A program made the position numbers and the translations under genes. Positions 1 through 6,227 of a DNA stretch of 9,756 bases are shown here, piece by piece. Position 1 is the first letter of the stretch; each line of letters begins with the position of its first letter. Source of the stretch: Bifidobacterium breve. Its GTDB lineage: Bacteria > Actinomycetota > Actinomycetes > Nanopelagicales > Nanopelagicaceae. Location: assembly GCA_945866155.1 (NCBI GenBank), contig CAMBGL010000038.1, positions 1 to 9,756 on the forward strand, written 5' to 3'. The notes below the pieces were generated by a model. The model searched no databases. It had not been told where the DNA came from and was given only the letters and a program-made list of their open reading frames with translations.

Positions 1-1
1 A

Positions 2-361
2 GCAATGTGTGCACTTGATTTCCAAGGTGGCATCAACGCGATTATGGATTTTTGTAAGAAAGTAAATGGATATGTAACTGAGAAAGAGCCTTGGATTTTG
101 GCGAAAGATCCAGCTAACAAAAAGGAACTCGAAGAGGTTTTGTATAACACTGCAGAATCGCTGCGCGCGTTGGCTGTCTTATTGCATCCAGTGATGCCAG
201 CAACATGTGAAATATTGTGGGAGAGCCTCGGAGCCCAAGAAAAACTTGGTTCTATTGCGAAGCAGAAGATTTCAGATGTTGCTACATGGGGTCAGCTACC
301 AGCAGGTGCACGTGTAACAAAGACACCAGTTCTCTTCCCACGTTTAGAAACGAACGCCTAA
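2..361 (+). CDS. metG: Methionyl-tRNA synthetase, C-terminal fragment (5' end outside window)
   Basis: Only the last 119 residues are visible, and the reading frame is open to the window edge. MetRS charges tRNA-Met with methionine in the cytoplasm. The visible part is the helical class Ia anticodon-binding domain: it contains the family pattern of an N-x-Y-x-x-E-K-E-P-W-x-L-A-K-D stretch (about visible residues 23-37) and a later L-L-H-P-V-M-P segment. The chain ends shortly after the helical domain with ...FPRLETNA, so there is no C-terminal EMAP-type tRNA-binding extension, as in mycobacterial MetRS. The TAA stop lies 5 nt before tatD, which suggests co-transcription. The HIGH and KMSKS catalytic motifs would lie upstream of the window. 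The identification rests on the C-terminal domain plus the metG-tatD-rsmA-ispE synteny. Confidence 0.9.
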   Translation, partial: AMCALDFQGGINAIMDFCKKVNGYVTEKEPWILAKDPANKKELEEVLYNTAESLRALAVLLHPVMPATCEILWESLGAQEKLGSIAKQKISDVATWGQLPAGARVTKTPVLFPRLETNA

Positions 362-366
362 GAATT

Positions 367-1233
367 ATGGCTGATCGCCACAATCGAGATATTGATCGCC
401 CTCGAGCACCACTTCCAGAGCCACTACCGGCTACAACTATTGATGCACATGCGCATTTAGAAATTGTTACTAATACCGCCGCAGATTCAGCGGAAGTTGG
501 CGAAGTAATTGAAGAAGCGCGCATTGTTGGCGTTGATCGCATCGTGCAAGTTGGTTACTCAGCGCAGCAATCACAATGGTGCGTTGATGCAGCAACTAAA
601 TGGGATACCGCAGTACTTGCAGCAGTTGCACTCCATCCTAATGAAGCACCAGTCGTAAAAGATTTAGCAGCTGACTTGAAAATTATTGAAAAACTCGCCC
701 AGCACCCACGGGTTCGCGCAATTGGGGAGACAGGTTTAGATTATTTTCGAACGCCTCCTGAATTACGCAGTGTGCAACAGGATTCTTTCAAGTGGCATAT
801 TGAATTAGCTAAAAAAACAGGCAAAGCACTAGTTATTCATGATCGTGATTCACACGATGATGTTCTTTCAATCTTGCTAGAAGTTGGCGCACCAGATAAG
901 ACGATTTTCCACTGTTTCTCTGGTGATGAAGTAATGGCAAAAACCTGCATAGAGCGCGGTTATATTCTTTCTTTTGCTGGCACGCTGACATTCAAAAATG
1001 CACCTGCACTTCGCGAAGCGGTAAAGCTCGTACCGATTGAGCAGTTATTAGTTGAAACAGATTCTCCTTTTCTCTCACCTATGCCTCATCGCGGTGCACT
1101 CAATACACCTGCAAATATTGCAACAATTGTGCGAGCCATGGCGGCCGAGCGCAATCAAGACCTTGGTGAATTAGCGAATGCACTCGGTGAGAATGGCGAA
1201 CGAATATTTGGTTCATTTGCGAGAAGTTCATGA
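367..1233 (+). CDS. tatD: TatD-family metal-dependent deoxyribonuclease
   Basis: A 288-residue TatD-family hydrolase with the TIM-barrel amidohydrolase fold; the family acts as 3'-5' exonucleases or DNases in the cytoplasm. The metal ligands are all visible: H28-A-H30 in IDAHAHLE, E121 in GETGLDYF, H158 in VIHDRDSHDD, H182 in FHCFSGD and D232 in VETDSPFLSP. The ATG at 367 is chosen because it lies 5 nt after the metG stop and gives a proline-rich lead-in (PLPEPLP) like that of other actinobacterial TatD proteins. The frame is open further upstream to 217, but that start would lie inside metG. The ribosome-binding site is weak (taagaatt). The 3' end overlaps rsmA by ATGA, so the two are probably translationally coupled. 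The physiological substrate cannot be told from sequence. Confidence 0.93.
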   Translation: MADRHNRDIDRPRAPLPEPLPATTIDAHAHLEIVTNTAADSAEVGEVIEEARIVGVDRIVQVGYSAQQSQWCVDAATKWDTAVLAAVALHPNEAPVVKDLAADLKIIEKLAQHPRVRAIGETGLDYFRTPPELRSVQQDSFKWHIELAKKTGKALVIHDRDSHDDVLSILLEVGAPDKTIFHCFSGDEVMAKTCIERGYILSFAGTLTFKNAPALREAVKLVPIEQLLVETDSPFLSPMPHRGALNTPANIATIVRAMAAERNQDLGELANALGENGERIFGSFARSS

Positions 1234-2081
1234 CGCTACTTGGGGCAGCACAGATACGTGAATTAGCAGAGGCGATTGGTCTCAAACCAGCAAAAGCACT
1301 TGGACAAAATTTTGTTATTGATTCCAATGTATGTAAAAAAATTGTGCGCATCGCGGGGGTGAGAAGTACTGATATCGCACTTGAAATTGGCCCAGGCCTT
1401 GGCTCACTAACGCTTGCTCTACTAGAAGAAGCAGCCTCTGTTGTTGCAGTTGAAATTGATCCTCGCTTAGCTCAGCAATTGCCTTTGACTGCTGCAATTC
1501 ATAGCGAACGAGCAGATCAACTCACCGTTATTAATCAAGATGCACTTGGGATCTCAACTCTTATCTCTAATCCAACTGTTCTTGTTGCGAACTTGCCATA
1601 TAACGTCTCTGTTCCTGTCTTGCTACATCTGCTAGAAAAAGTTCCCACACTTCGCTCAGGTGTTGTGATGGTGCAAGCAGAAGTTGCAGATCGACTTGCG
1701 GCATCTCCTGGAAGTAAAGATTATGGAATTCCAAGTGTGAAATCTGCATGGTGGGCTGAAGTAAAAGGAGCAGGCTCTGTCTCGCGCTCTATTTTTTGGC
1801 CAGCGCCAAACGTGGATTCAAAGTTAGTTTCCTTCACAAGACGGGAAACACCAGGTGATGAAGGCATGCGAAAGAAAGTATTTACAATTATCGATGCCGC
1901 ATTTGCTCAGCGCCGCAAAATGCTTCGATCAGCACTCTCATCCCTTTATGGTTCTTCAGCTCTTGCAGAGGAAGTACTTACAAAAGCGGGAATTGACCCA
2001 ACTCTTCGCGGTGAAGCACTTGAGATCTCAGGATTTTGCGCGATTGCACTTGCATCCCCCGACTTGCATTCCACAAAGTAA
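1230..2081 (+). CDS. rsmA: 16S rRNA (adenine1518-N6/adenine1519-N6)-dimethyltransferase
   Basis: RsmA (KsgA) transfers four methyl groups from S-adenosylmethionine to two adjacent adenines near the 3' end of 16S rRNA during late assembly of the 30S subunit. The 283-residue chain shows the family hallmarks in order: LGQNFVID (24-31), the SAM-binding glycine motif EIGPGLGSLT (52-61), the acidic VEIDPR stretch after the next strand, the catalytic NLPYNVS motif (121-127), and the PGSKDYG and FWPAPNVDSKL segments of the C-terminal half. Length is normal for the family. The ATG overlaps the tatD stop (ATGA). No gene lies between tatD and rsmA, whereas many actinobacteria carry rpfB there. ispE follows after 12 nt. 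Loss of this enzyme classically confers kasugamycin resistance (family knowledge). Confidence 0.96.
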   Translation: MTLLGAAQIRELAEAIGLKPAKALGQNFVIDSNVCKKIVRIAGVRSTDIALEIGPGLGSLTLALLEEAASVVAVEIDPRLAQQLPLTAAIHSERADQLTVINQDALGISTLISNPTVLVANLPYNVSVPVLLHLLEKVPTLRSGVVMVQAEVADRLAASPGSKDYGIPSVKSAWWAEVKGAGSVSRSIFWPAPNVDSKLVSFTRRETPGDEGMRKKVFTIIDAAFAQRRKMLRSALSSLYGSSALAEEVLTKAGIDPTLRGEALEISGFCAIALASPDLHSTK

Positions 2082-2093
2082 TAGAGTTTCCTC

Positions 2094-3014
2094 ATGCCAG
2101 TTAGATCTGTAACAGTTCGCGTGCCAGCGAAAGTGAATTTGCAACTCTCGGTTGGCCCCCGTGAATCCGATGGCTTCCACAATCTTGTGAGTGTCTTTCA
2201 AGCCATATCAATTTTTGATGAAATTACCCTCACTCTTGCAGAACCAGGACATGGATTAGTTATATCTATGAGCGGTGATCACACACATGGAGTTCCAGTT
2301 GATGCAAATAATTTGGCTGCGCAAGCTGCGCTTCTGATGGGTAAAGAATTTGATTTAGATATTGATGCAAAGTTAGATATCAAAAAATCCATTCCTGTGG
2401 CCGGTGGAATGGCTGGAGGCAGCGCTGATGCGGCTGCAACGATCGTTGCAATAGATGCTCTCTATTCATTAGGAATGTCTCGCGAGGAGATGGCAGAGAC
2501 TGCGGCCAAACTCGGTAGTGATGTTCCATTTATGCTCAGTGGTGGCACAGCTATTGGGCGCGGACATGGAGACCAACTCACTTCAGCGCTTTCGCGAGGC
2601 ACGTATCACTGGGTATTAGCGCTGAGCACGGTTGGACTTTCAACACCTGCTGTCTACAGTGAATGTGATCGCCTACGTGCAGGATTACAGATTGCAGAGC
2701 CTCAAACAAATGAGGCGCTCATGCAAGCATTACTTGCATCGGATTCAAAAGCAGTAGGTGCTTCATTAGTCAATGATTTACAAGCAGCAGCATGTTCGCT
2801 TCGACCTGCACTTCGATTAGTACTCGATGTTGGCGAAGAGTATGGAGCACTCGGCGCAATAGTTTCTGGCTCTGGCCCAACAGTTGCATTCTTAGTGGAT
2901 AACGAAGAACAAGGATTAGATCTTGCAGTAGCTCTAACTGCCAGTGGTGTTGTTGGAAGCGTTGCGCGCGCATTTGGTCCAGTACATGGTGCGAAAGTGC
3001 TCGAAAATCGTTAG
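2094..3014 (+). CDS. ispE: 4-diphosphocytidyl-2-C-methyl-D-erythritol kinase
   Basis: IspE phosphorylates CDP-ME on the 2-hydroxyl, the ATP-dependent step of the non-mevalonate (MEP) route to isoprenoids. The 306-residue GHMP kinase shows the three family motifs: PAKVNLQLSVG (11-21, with the substrate-contacting K13), the ATP-binding PVAGGMAGGSADAA (101-114), and SGSGPT (258-263). The catalytic aspartate is D143 in LGSDVPF. DGFHNL near residue 27 matches the family DGYH element. The ATG is 12 nt after the rsmA stop, with no strong Shine-Dalgarno sequence; placement at the end of the metG-tatD-rsmA cluster is conserved in actinobacteria. The TAG stop overlaps by 4 nt the stop of the convergent MarR gene, which leaves no room for a dedicated intrinsic terminator. 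Confidence 0.96.
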   Translation: MPVRSVTVRVPAKVNLQLSVGPRESDGFHNLVSVFQAISIFDEITLTLAEPGHGLVISMSGDHTHGVPVDANNLAAQAALLMGKEFDLDIDAKLDIKKSIPVAGGMAGGSADAAATIVAIDALYSLGMSREEMAETAAKLGSDVPFMLSGGTAIGRGHGDQLTSALSRGTYHWVLALSTVGLSTPAVYSECDRLRAGLQIAEPQTNEALMQALLASDSKAVGASLVNDLQAAACSLRPALRLVLDVGEEYGALGAIVSGSGPTVAFLVDNEEQGLDLAVALTASGVVGSVARAFGPVHGAKVLENR

Positions 3015-3505
3015 TCGTTTATTCCTTCATCAATATCGGCTGCGAGCAAACTAAGTAGTTGCGCTAACTGAGCTTTTTCTTCACGAGTTAGCCCGCTCAA
3101 AATATCTCTTTCATGAGCAAGTAATTCTTCGAGTGCATTATCAACTGCGCGCAATCCTGCCCGAGTAAGTTTGACTAAAGATCCGCGGCCATCATTAGGA
3201 TCTTGTTGACGAGTAATAAGTTCTAATTCTTCTAAACGGTCTAAGCGATTTGTCATAGTTCCACTTGTTACCATCGTTTCTTGCATCAATTGACTTGGAG
3301 ATAATTGATACGGCTCACCCGCGCGACGAAGAGCTGCTAGAACATCAAAGCCCCACGTTTCAAGTTCTGCAAATGCATCTTTGCGAGCAATATCGAGTTG
3401 GCGTGAAATTCGAGATATTCGACTAAGTACTGCAAGGGGAGTCAGATCTAAATCTGGTCGCTCACGCTTCCATGCGGTGATGAGTCGCTCTACTTCATCA
3501 CGCAT
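3011..3505 (-). CDS. MarR-family transcriptional regulator, possibly UrtR/HucR-like
   Basis: A 164-residue winged-helix regulator, probably a dimeric DNA-binding protein that responds to a small ligand. Numbered from the ATG at 3505, the helix-turn-helix lies at about 68-97 (LSPSQLMQ, then SGTMTNRLDRLEELELI), followed by the wing DPNDGRGSLVKLT (102-114) and long C-terminal dimerisation helices. The ATG is preferred over an in-frame GTG at 3511 because GAGGG sits 5 nt before the ATG, while it would overlap the GTG. Four residues align with the urate-contact set I recall from HucR (Trp, Asp, Arg, Arg): W12, D54 in FDVLAALRRAG, R87 in TNR and R99. The TNR arginine is common in MarR proteins, so the subfamily call is tentative. 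The gene points away from tRNA-Gln-glmU, with an 18-bp palindrome between them. Confidence 0.88.
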   Translation of the reverse strand: MRDEVERLITAWKRERPDLDLTPLAVLSRISRISRQLDIARKDAFAELETWGFDVLAALRRAGEPYQLSPSQLMQETMVTSGTMTNRLDRLEELELITRQQDPNDGRGSLVKLTRAGLRAVDNALEELLAHERDILSGLTREEKAQLAQLLSLLAADIDEGIND

Positions 3506-3507
3506 TG

Positions 3508-3516
3508 CCACCCTCG
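3508..3516 (-). promoter_or_regulatory. Ribosome-binding site deciding the MarR start
   Basis: On the minus strand the sequence reads gcgagggtggca-ATG. The GAGGG (plus-strand 3511-3515) is 5 nt from the ATG at 3505, which is good Shine-Dalgarno spacing. The alternative GTG at 3511 shares its first G with this element and would have no ribosome-binding site of its own. Confidence 0.5.
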
Positions 3517-3569
3517 CATTTCAAGTATTCGAGCAATAAATCTAAGAAAGTAAGGTCAAACCCTAAGGC

Positions 3570-3587
3570 TAGTGGTCACGAGCACTA
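3570..3587. promoter_or_regulatory. 18-bp imperfect palindrome, candidate MarR-family operator
   Basis: TAGTGGTCACGAGCACTA has dyad symmetry TAGTG-n-TC-nn-GA-n-CACTA: 7 of 9 position pairs are complementary, centred between 3578 and 3579. It lies in the 106-nt gap between the MarR gene and tRNA-Gln, 64 nt upstream of the MarR start codon and 24 nt upstream of the tRNA. MarR proteins, and the UrtR group in particular, typically bind pseudopalindromes of this size in the intergenic region beside their own gene. The symmetry is seen directly; the operator role is inference. A transcribed hairpin is less likely, because the dyad has no loop. Confidence 0.4.
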
Positions 3588-3611
3588 CCTGTAATGGGGG
3601 AGAATACGGGT

Positions 3612-3683
3612 TCCGCCATTGTGTAGTGGCTAGCACATGGGCCTTTGAAGCCCAGGGTCCAGGATCGATACCTGGTGGCGGAG
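3612..3683 (+). tRNA. tRNA-Gln (anticodon UUG)
   Basis: A 72-nt cloverleaf with all stems. The acceptor stem is TCCGCCA (3612-3618) with TGGCGGA (3676-3682), all seven pairs. The D stem is GTGT/GCAC (3621-3624/3633-3636) around an AGTGGCTA loop. The anticodon stem is TGGGC/GCCCA around loop CTTTGAA, giving anticodon TTG at 3645-3647, which reads CAA (and CAG by wobble). The T stem is CCAGG/CCTGG. The discriminator is G3683 and CCA is not encoded. The U1-A72 first pair is characteristic of bacterial tRNA-Gln. Many actinobacteria charge it indirectly through GluRS and GatCAB, which I cannot check here. Oddity: the T loop is ATCGATA, with A at position 54 and A at 60 instead of the usual TTCRANY. 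glmU starts 17 nt downstream. Confidence 0.95.
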
Positions 3684-3700
3684 CGATTAGACTCCACACT

Positions 3701-5122
3701 GTGAGCAGCGATCTTCATATCATCGTCTTAGCCGCAGGTGAAGGCACGCGAATGAAGTCTGCAACTCCTAAAGTCCTTCATTCAATTTGTGGCCGAACTC
3801 TTCTTGGCCATGTAATCAATGCAGTGAGTGAACTCAATCCAAAAGATTTAGCAATTGTTGTCGGCGCAGGACGCGAAGAAGTTGAAGAACATATTGGCCA
3901 GATTGCACCAAAGGCACGAACAATTTTTCAAGAACGTCGCGGTGGCACGGGCCATGCAACACAGTTAGCGCTCGCAGCTGGAGCACCAAAAGGTACAGTG
4001 CTAATTCTTGCTGGTGACACACCAATGCTTACAAGTGATTCACTTTCGCAATTACTAGAAGTTCATCGCAGTGGAAAATTTGGTGCATGCGTTCTAACTG
4101 CAGAACACCCAGATCCAACAGGGTATGGCCGCATTATTCGTGGTGATGATGGTGAGCTACTTCGCATTGTCGAAGAGCGCGACGCCGATGATGACCAGAA
4201 GATGATATTTGAAATCAATTCTGGTGTTTATGTCTTTGATGGCGCGCTATTAGTAGGTGCGATCGGAAAGCTCAGTGATTCAAATTCACAAGGCGAGCTC
4301 TACCTCACCGATGTCATTGAAATCATGCGCAAAGAAGGTGCATCGATTGCCGCCGCCATGATTGATGATGTTGTTGAAATTCTTGGAGTAAATGATCGCG
4401 CGCAACTTGCTGAAAGCGCCGCACTTCTTCGCGACCGAATCAACGATGGCCTCATGAAATCAGGGGTCACTATTACTGATCCAACAACTACATGGGTCGA
4501 TGTCACAGCAACTATTGCAAGTGATGTCACACTGCTGCCGGGAAGCGCGATTGCTGGAAATACAAAGATTGAATCTGGCGCCATTATTGGCCCGCGCACA
4601 ACACTGATTGATTGCACAGTTGGTGCTAGGGCTAGCGTTATCGAGTCATATTGCACCGAAAGTGCGATTGGCCCAGAGGCAAGCGTTGGTCCATTTACAT
4701 TCTTGCGCGCAGGAACTGATTTAGGTGCACATACTCGCGCAGGTGCCTTTGTTGAGATGAAAAATTCAACTCTTGGTGAGGGCTCTAAAGTTCCGCACCT
4801 TTCATATGTGGGCGATGCCACTATCGGCATCGGCACAAATATCGGCGCTGCAACAATCTTCGTCAATTACGATGGCGTAGATAAACATCGCACCACTGTT
4901 GGAGATCATGTTCGAATTGGAAGTGATTCAATGTTGGTCGCACCAATTTCAGTAGGAGATGGTGCATATACAGCTGCTGGATCAGTAATCACTGAAGATG
5001 TTCCTGCGGGCGCGATGGGAGTTGGCAGATCACGCCAACGAAATGTCTTAGGCTGGGTCTTGCGTAAGCGCGCAGGAACAAAATCTGCAGAAGCTGCAGC
5101 AAAGAGCGAGAAGAAAGGCTGA
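3701..5122 (+). CDS. glmU: Bifunctional UDP-N-acetylglucosamine pyrophosphorylase / glucosamine-1-phosphate N-acetyltransferase
   Basis: GlmU acetylates glucosamine-1-phosphate and then couples it to UTP, giving UDP-GlcNAc for peptidoglycan. From the GTG at 3701 it has 473 residues, normal for the family. The N-terminal uridylyltransferase domain has LAAGEGTRMKS (10-20), the metal-binding D106 in GDTPML, RHVEE-like EERDAD, NSGVYVFDG (from N173) and N231 in GVNDR. The C-terminal domain is a left-handed beta-helix of hexapeptide repeats with the acetyltransferase histidine H366 in VPHLSYVGDA, then FVNYDGVDKHRT and VGRSRQRN. It ends in an Ala/Lys-rich tail. The frame is open upstream to 3572, but that stretch contains the tRNA, so GTG 3701 is the last start that keeps the nucleotide-binding loop. 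No Shine-Dalgarno sequence is visible. prs follows after 5 nt. Confidence 0.95.
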   Translation: MSSDLHIIVLAAGEGTRMKSATPKVLHSICGRTLLGHVINAVSELNPKDLAIVVGAGREEVEEHIGQIAPKARTIFQERRGGTGHATQLALAAGAPKGTVLILAGDTPMLTSDSLSQLLEVHRSGKFGACVLTAEHPDPTGYGRIIRGDDGELLRIVEERDADDDQKMIFEINSGVYVFDGALLVGAIGKLSDSNSQGELYLTDVIEIMRKEGASIAAAMIDDVVEILGVNDRAQLAESAALLRDRINDGLMKSGVTITDPTTTWVDVTATIASDVTLLPGSAIAGNTKIESGAIIGPRTTLIDCTVGARASVIESYCTESAIGPEASVGPFTFLRAGTDLGAHTRAGAFVEMKNSTLGEGSKVPHLSYVGDATIGIGTNIGAATIFVNYDGVDKHRTTVGDHVRIGSDSMLVAPISVGDGAYTAAGSVITEDVPAGAMGVGRSRQRNVLGWVLRKRAGTKSAEAAAKSEKKG

Positions 5123-5127
5123 CTCCA

Positions 5128-6108
5128 ATGAGCGAAATCCGACTCGCCTCCGAGAAGCGACTACGACTCTTTACAGGTCGAGGATTTCCAGAGTTAGCAG
5201 ATGAAGTAGCAACAGAGTTAGGCATTCCACTCACACCAACATCGGCATATGACTTTGCTAATGGTGAAATATTTGTTCGCTTCGAAGAAAGCGTTCGCGG
5301 TTGCGATGCATTCGTACTACAAAGTCATTCAACTCCAGTAAATAAGCAGATCATGGAACAACTCATCATGGTCGATGCACTCAAGCGTGCATCAGCAAAG
5401 CGCATCACAGTTGTTGCACCTTTCTACGGTTATGCACGTCAAGATAAGAAGCACCGCGGACGCGAGCCAATCTCTGCGCGATTGATGGCAGATCTTTTCA
5501 AGACTGCTGGCGCGGATCGTTTGATGGTTGTAGATCTACACACTTCACAAATTCAAGGTTTCTTCGATGGTCCAGTTGATCATCTCTTTGCACTACCAAT
5601 GCTTGCAAATTACGTTGGCAGCAAAGTAGATCGCTCGCGCCTAACAATCGTTTCACCAGATTCTGGTCGAGTACGTGTTGCAGAGCGTTGGTCAGACTTA
5701 CTCGGCGGTTGCCCAATTGCATTTATCCATAAAACTCGCGATCCACGTATTCCAAATGAATCTGTTGTCGGTCGCGTTGTTGGTGATGTTGTAGGCCAAA
5801 CATGCGTAGTTATCGATGACATGATTGATACTGCAGGCACAATCACAAAGGCAGTGGATGCACTCTTTGAAGCAGGAGCAACAGAAGTAATTGTTGCTGC
5901 AACACATGCAGTTCTTTCCGGGCCAGCAGTTGAGCGCCTCAAGAACTGCCGTGCTAGTGAAGTTGTTATTACAAATACTTTGCCAATTAGTGAAGATCAA
6001 CATTTTGATGGTTTGACCGTTCTTTCGATTGCTCCACTTATAGCTCGAGCAATACGCGAAGTCTTCGAAGATGGCTCAGTTACAAGCCTCTTCGATGGTC
6101 ACTCGTAA
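5128..6108 (+). CDS. prs: Ribose-phosphate pyrophosphokinase (PRPP synthetase)
   Basis: Converts ribose-5-phosphate and ATP to PRPP, the precursor of purines, pyrimidines, NAD, histidine and tryptophan, in the cytoplasm. The 326-residue class I enzyme shows FYGYARQDKKHRGREPISA (99-117, the ATP-binding flexible segment), DLHTSQIQGFF (136-146, with metal-binding H138), VSPDSGRVRVAERW in mid-chain, and the PRPP-binding loop VVIDDMIDTAGT (227-238, acidic pair D230-D231). The ATG at 5128 lies 5 nt after the glmU stop, and a GAAAGG sequence within the last glmU codons (5113-5118) serves as Shine-Dalgarno, so glmU and prs are probably co-transcribed and coupled. The glmU-prs-rplY-pth order is conserved in actinobacteria. 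The protein ends in ...VTSLFDGHS, close to the typical family terminus. Confidence 0.97.
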   Translation: MSEIRLASEKRLRLFTGRGFPELADEVATELGIPLTPTSAYDFANGEIFVRFEESVRGCDAFVLQSHSTPVNKQIMEQLIMVDALKRASAKRITVVAPFYGYARQDKKHRGREPISARLMADLFKTAGADRLMVVDLHTSQIQGFFDGPVDHLFALPMLANYVGSKVDRSRLTIVSPDSGRVRVAERWSDLLGGCPIAFIHKTRDPRIPNESVVGRVVGDVVGQTCVVIDDMIDTAGTITKAVDALFEAGATEVIVAATHAVLSGPAVERLKNCRASEVVITNTLPISEDQHFDGLTVLSIAPLIARAIREVFEDGSVTSLFDGHS

Positions 6109-6116
6109 GCACGGAT

Positions 6117-6146
6117 TTGCGGCTTAGCTAGTCCCTTCGGTATGGT
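6117..6146 (+). promoter_or_regulatory. Candidate promoter for rplY-pth
   Basis: TTGCGG (6117-6122) and TATGGT (6141-6146) are separated by 18 nt and loosely match the -35 and -10 boxes of the housekeeping sigma factor (3/6 and 4/6 matches). A start near 6153 would give a leader of about 88 nt before rplY. The -10 box lies inside the loop of the candidate terminator, so the two roles would overlap. Weak evidence. Confidence 0.22.
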
Positions 6147-6214
6147 TTGCCACGTTCCGGCGAGGGTTTTTTTCATCCGTAATCGACGGTGTGGGTTCAA
6201 CTCCTGCTGGGACT
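6130..6214 (+). promoter_or_regulatory. Candidate structured 5' leader of rplY
   Basis: Beyond the terminator-like hairpin, the leader can form AGTCCC (6130-6135) with GGGACT (6209-6214), closing an 85-nt region. Inside are a hairpin CCGT-AATCG-ACGG (6177-6189) and a hairpin GTGGG-TTCAACT-CCTGC (6191-6207, two G-U pairs). The closing stem uses the same CCC (6133-6135) as the terminator stem, so the two folds exclude each other. Ribosomal protein genes often carry autoregulatory leaders, but I do not recognise this as a known family; the regulatory role is inferred from the pairing alone. Confidence 0.3.
6133..6173 (+). terminator. Candidate intrinsic terminator or attenuator between prs and rplY
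   Basis: The 5' arm CCCTTCGG (6133-6140) can pair with the 3' arm CCGGCGAGGG (6157-6166): CCC/GGG, T-A, T-G wobble and CGG/CCG, with a 2-nt bulge in the 3' arm and a 16-nt loop. It is followed directly by seven Ts (6167-6173). It lies 24 nt after the prs stop and about 67 nt before rplY. It could end the glmU-prs transcript, or attenuate read-through into rplY. The bulge and long loop make it a moderate rather than strong terminator. Confidence 0.5.
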
Positions 6215-6227
6215 TCACTACAACAAC

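Noticed and set aside
217..366. Extended tatD start at ATG 217
   Set aside because: It would lie inside metG in another frame. The extra 50 residues look nothing like TatD, and ATG 367 sits at the expected operon spacing.
3506..3511. GTG start of the MarR gene at 3511
   Set aside because: The only plausible ribosome-binding site (GAGGG) overlaps this codon but is well spaced for the ATG at 3505. The difference is two residues.
3528..3556. tRNA-Gln promoter TTCGAG-N17-TAAGGT
   Set aside because: Both boxes match the consensus poorly, and similar pairs are expected by chance in AT-rich DNA. Mapped 5' ends would be needed.
3531..3559. MarR promoter with TTGACC (-35, minus strand, 3559-3554)
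   Set aside because: No acceptable -10 hexamer lies 16-18 nt downstream; TAGATT is only 9 nt away.
3572..3700. Extended glmU N-terminus of 43 residues starting at ATG-less upstream codons near 3572
   Set aside because: The stretch is the tRNA-Gln gene and its leader read in a coincidentally open frame. The translation has no GlmU similarity before LHIIVLAAGEGTRM.
4300..4866. 188-residue open frame antisense to glmU
   Set aside because: It is a shadow of the glmU hexapeptide-repeat region, with no recognisable domain, no ribosome-binding site, and composition explained by the sense codons.
6130..6215. A functional class II tRNA ahead of rplY
   Set aside because: The T arm and acceptor fit, but no anticodon stem-loop with T33 can be formed and the D arm is too short. 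Kept only as a tRNA-like finding.
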